Positions 32,681 through 32,823 of a stretch of 32,823 nt of DNA are shown in pieces. The DNA lies in contig NZ_FMZD01000026.1 of assembly GCF_900101525.1 (NCBI RefSeq), positions 1 through 32,823 of the forward strand. Direction: 5' to 3'. The notes under the pieces are model-generated. The model was not told the DNA's origin. It saw only the letters and a program-made list of their open reading frames with translations, and made no database searches. How positions within the stretch are numbered: position 1 is the stretch's first letter; every line of letters begins with the position of its first letter. Source of the DNA: Marinilactibacillus psychrotolerans. Its GTDB lineage: Bacteria; Bacillota; Bacilli; Lactobacillales; Carnobacteriaceae_A. The translations under genes were made by a program, and so were the position numbers.

Positions 32681-32823
32681 CCTAGTACTACGCCCATAAC
32701 TCGCTTCGTTTCGAACGGTCCAAGTTCGGTTACTACGCTCCGCTTTCGCTGCGCCTAGTACTATGCCCGTAACTCGCTTTGCTTCGAACGGTCCAGGTTC
32801 GGTTACTACTCTCCGCTTTCGCT
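32681..32823. repeat. 73-bp GC-rich tandem repeat, at least two units
   Basis: Units begin at 32681 and 32754 (period 73); the second is cut by the window end. They differ at a handful of positions, mostly transitions. Each contains a dyad CGAAC-GGTCCAA-GTTCG and the phrase TCCGCTTTCGCT. Base composition is clearly richer in GC than the neighbouring genes. No coding frame is supported. Confidence 0.92.

Overview
The window is AT-rich chromosomal DNA of a low-GC Gram-positive bacterium. FloA, Spx, the glgBCDAP order, an ECF vitamin-transporter subunit, a SprT-like zinc protein and strong AAGGAGG ribosome-binding sites all point to Lactobacillales. Overall gene content suggests Carnobacteriaceae or a near relative such as Carnobacterium; this is inferred from gene content, not proved. 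It is mostly ordinary core chromosome: no prophage, IS transposase, CRISPR array or rRNA was seen.

Layout. 1-390: a 52-bp tandem repeat (three copies) and a terminator. 391-2890: an AI-2E-family permease, diverging from a 6-phosphogluconolactonase-type beta-propeller. 2911-5576: an operator resembling the Bacillus MhqR box, then two ring-cleaving-dioxygenase (VOC) genes and a flavin reductase, probably a quinone/electrophile detoxification operon. 5585-9294: glucose-type PTS IIA, UppP, a small unknown protein and an AzgA-type purine permease. 9436-17741 (minus strand): the glycogen operon glgB-glgC-glgD-glgA-glgP. 18279-20431: an NfeD-FloA membrane-microdomain operon with a third, basic membrane-anchored protein. 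20489-24457 (minus strand): phasin-like protein, AarF/UbiB kinase, an aromatic-acid-exporter-like protein, a DUF4430 lipoprotein and an ECF S component, the last two looking like a cobalamin-type uptake pair. 24606-26240: an aldo/keto reductase diverging from spx across a dyad-rich regulatory region. 26306-28747 (minus strand): a YrhK-like membrane protein, a candidate structured RNA of about 170 nt, an SGNH hydrolase and a ROK kinase. 29097-29948: two single-domain VOC proteins. 30110-31291: a 49-residue membrane protein and an AEC transporter whose best-placed start codon is ATT. 31402-31897: a broken lipoprotein gene and a long palindrome. 32009-32647: tRNA-Leu(GAG) and a SprT-like protein. 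32681-32823: a 73-bp, comparatively GC-rich tandem repeat running off the window.

How the genes work together. Several loci deal with carbon and sugar state (glycogen cycle, PTS IIA, ROK kinase, phosphogluconolactonase) and with redox or electrophile stress (Spx, dioxygenases, flavin reductase, glyoxalase-like proteins, aldo/keto reductase). Most of the new information lies in regulatory and RNA-level details: the MhqR-like box, a terminator placed between the phasin gene and aarF, the unexplained structured RNA, the operator cluster before spx, and non-canonical or re-assigned start codons. No clearly unprecedented multi-gene system was found; the candidate RNA at about 26970-27141 is the best lead for something undescribed.
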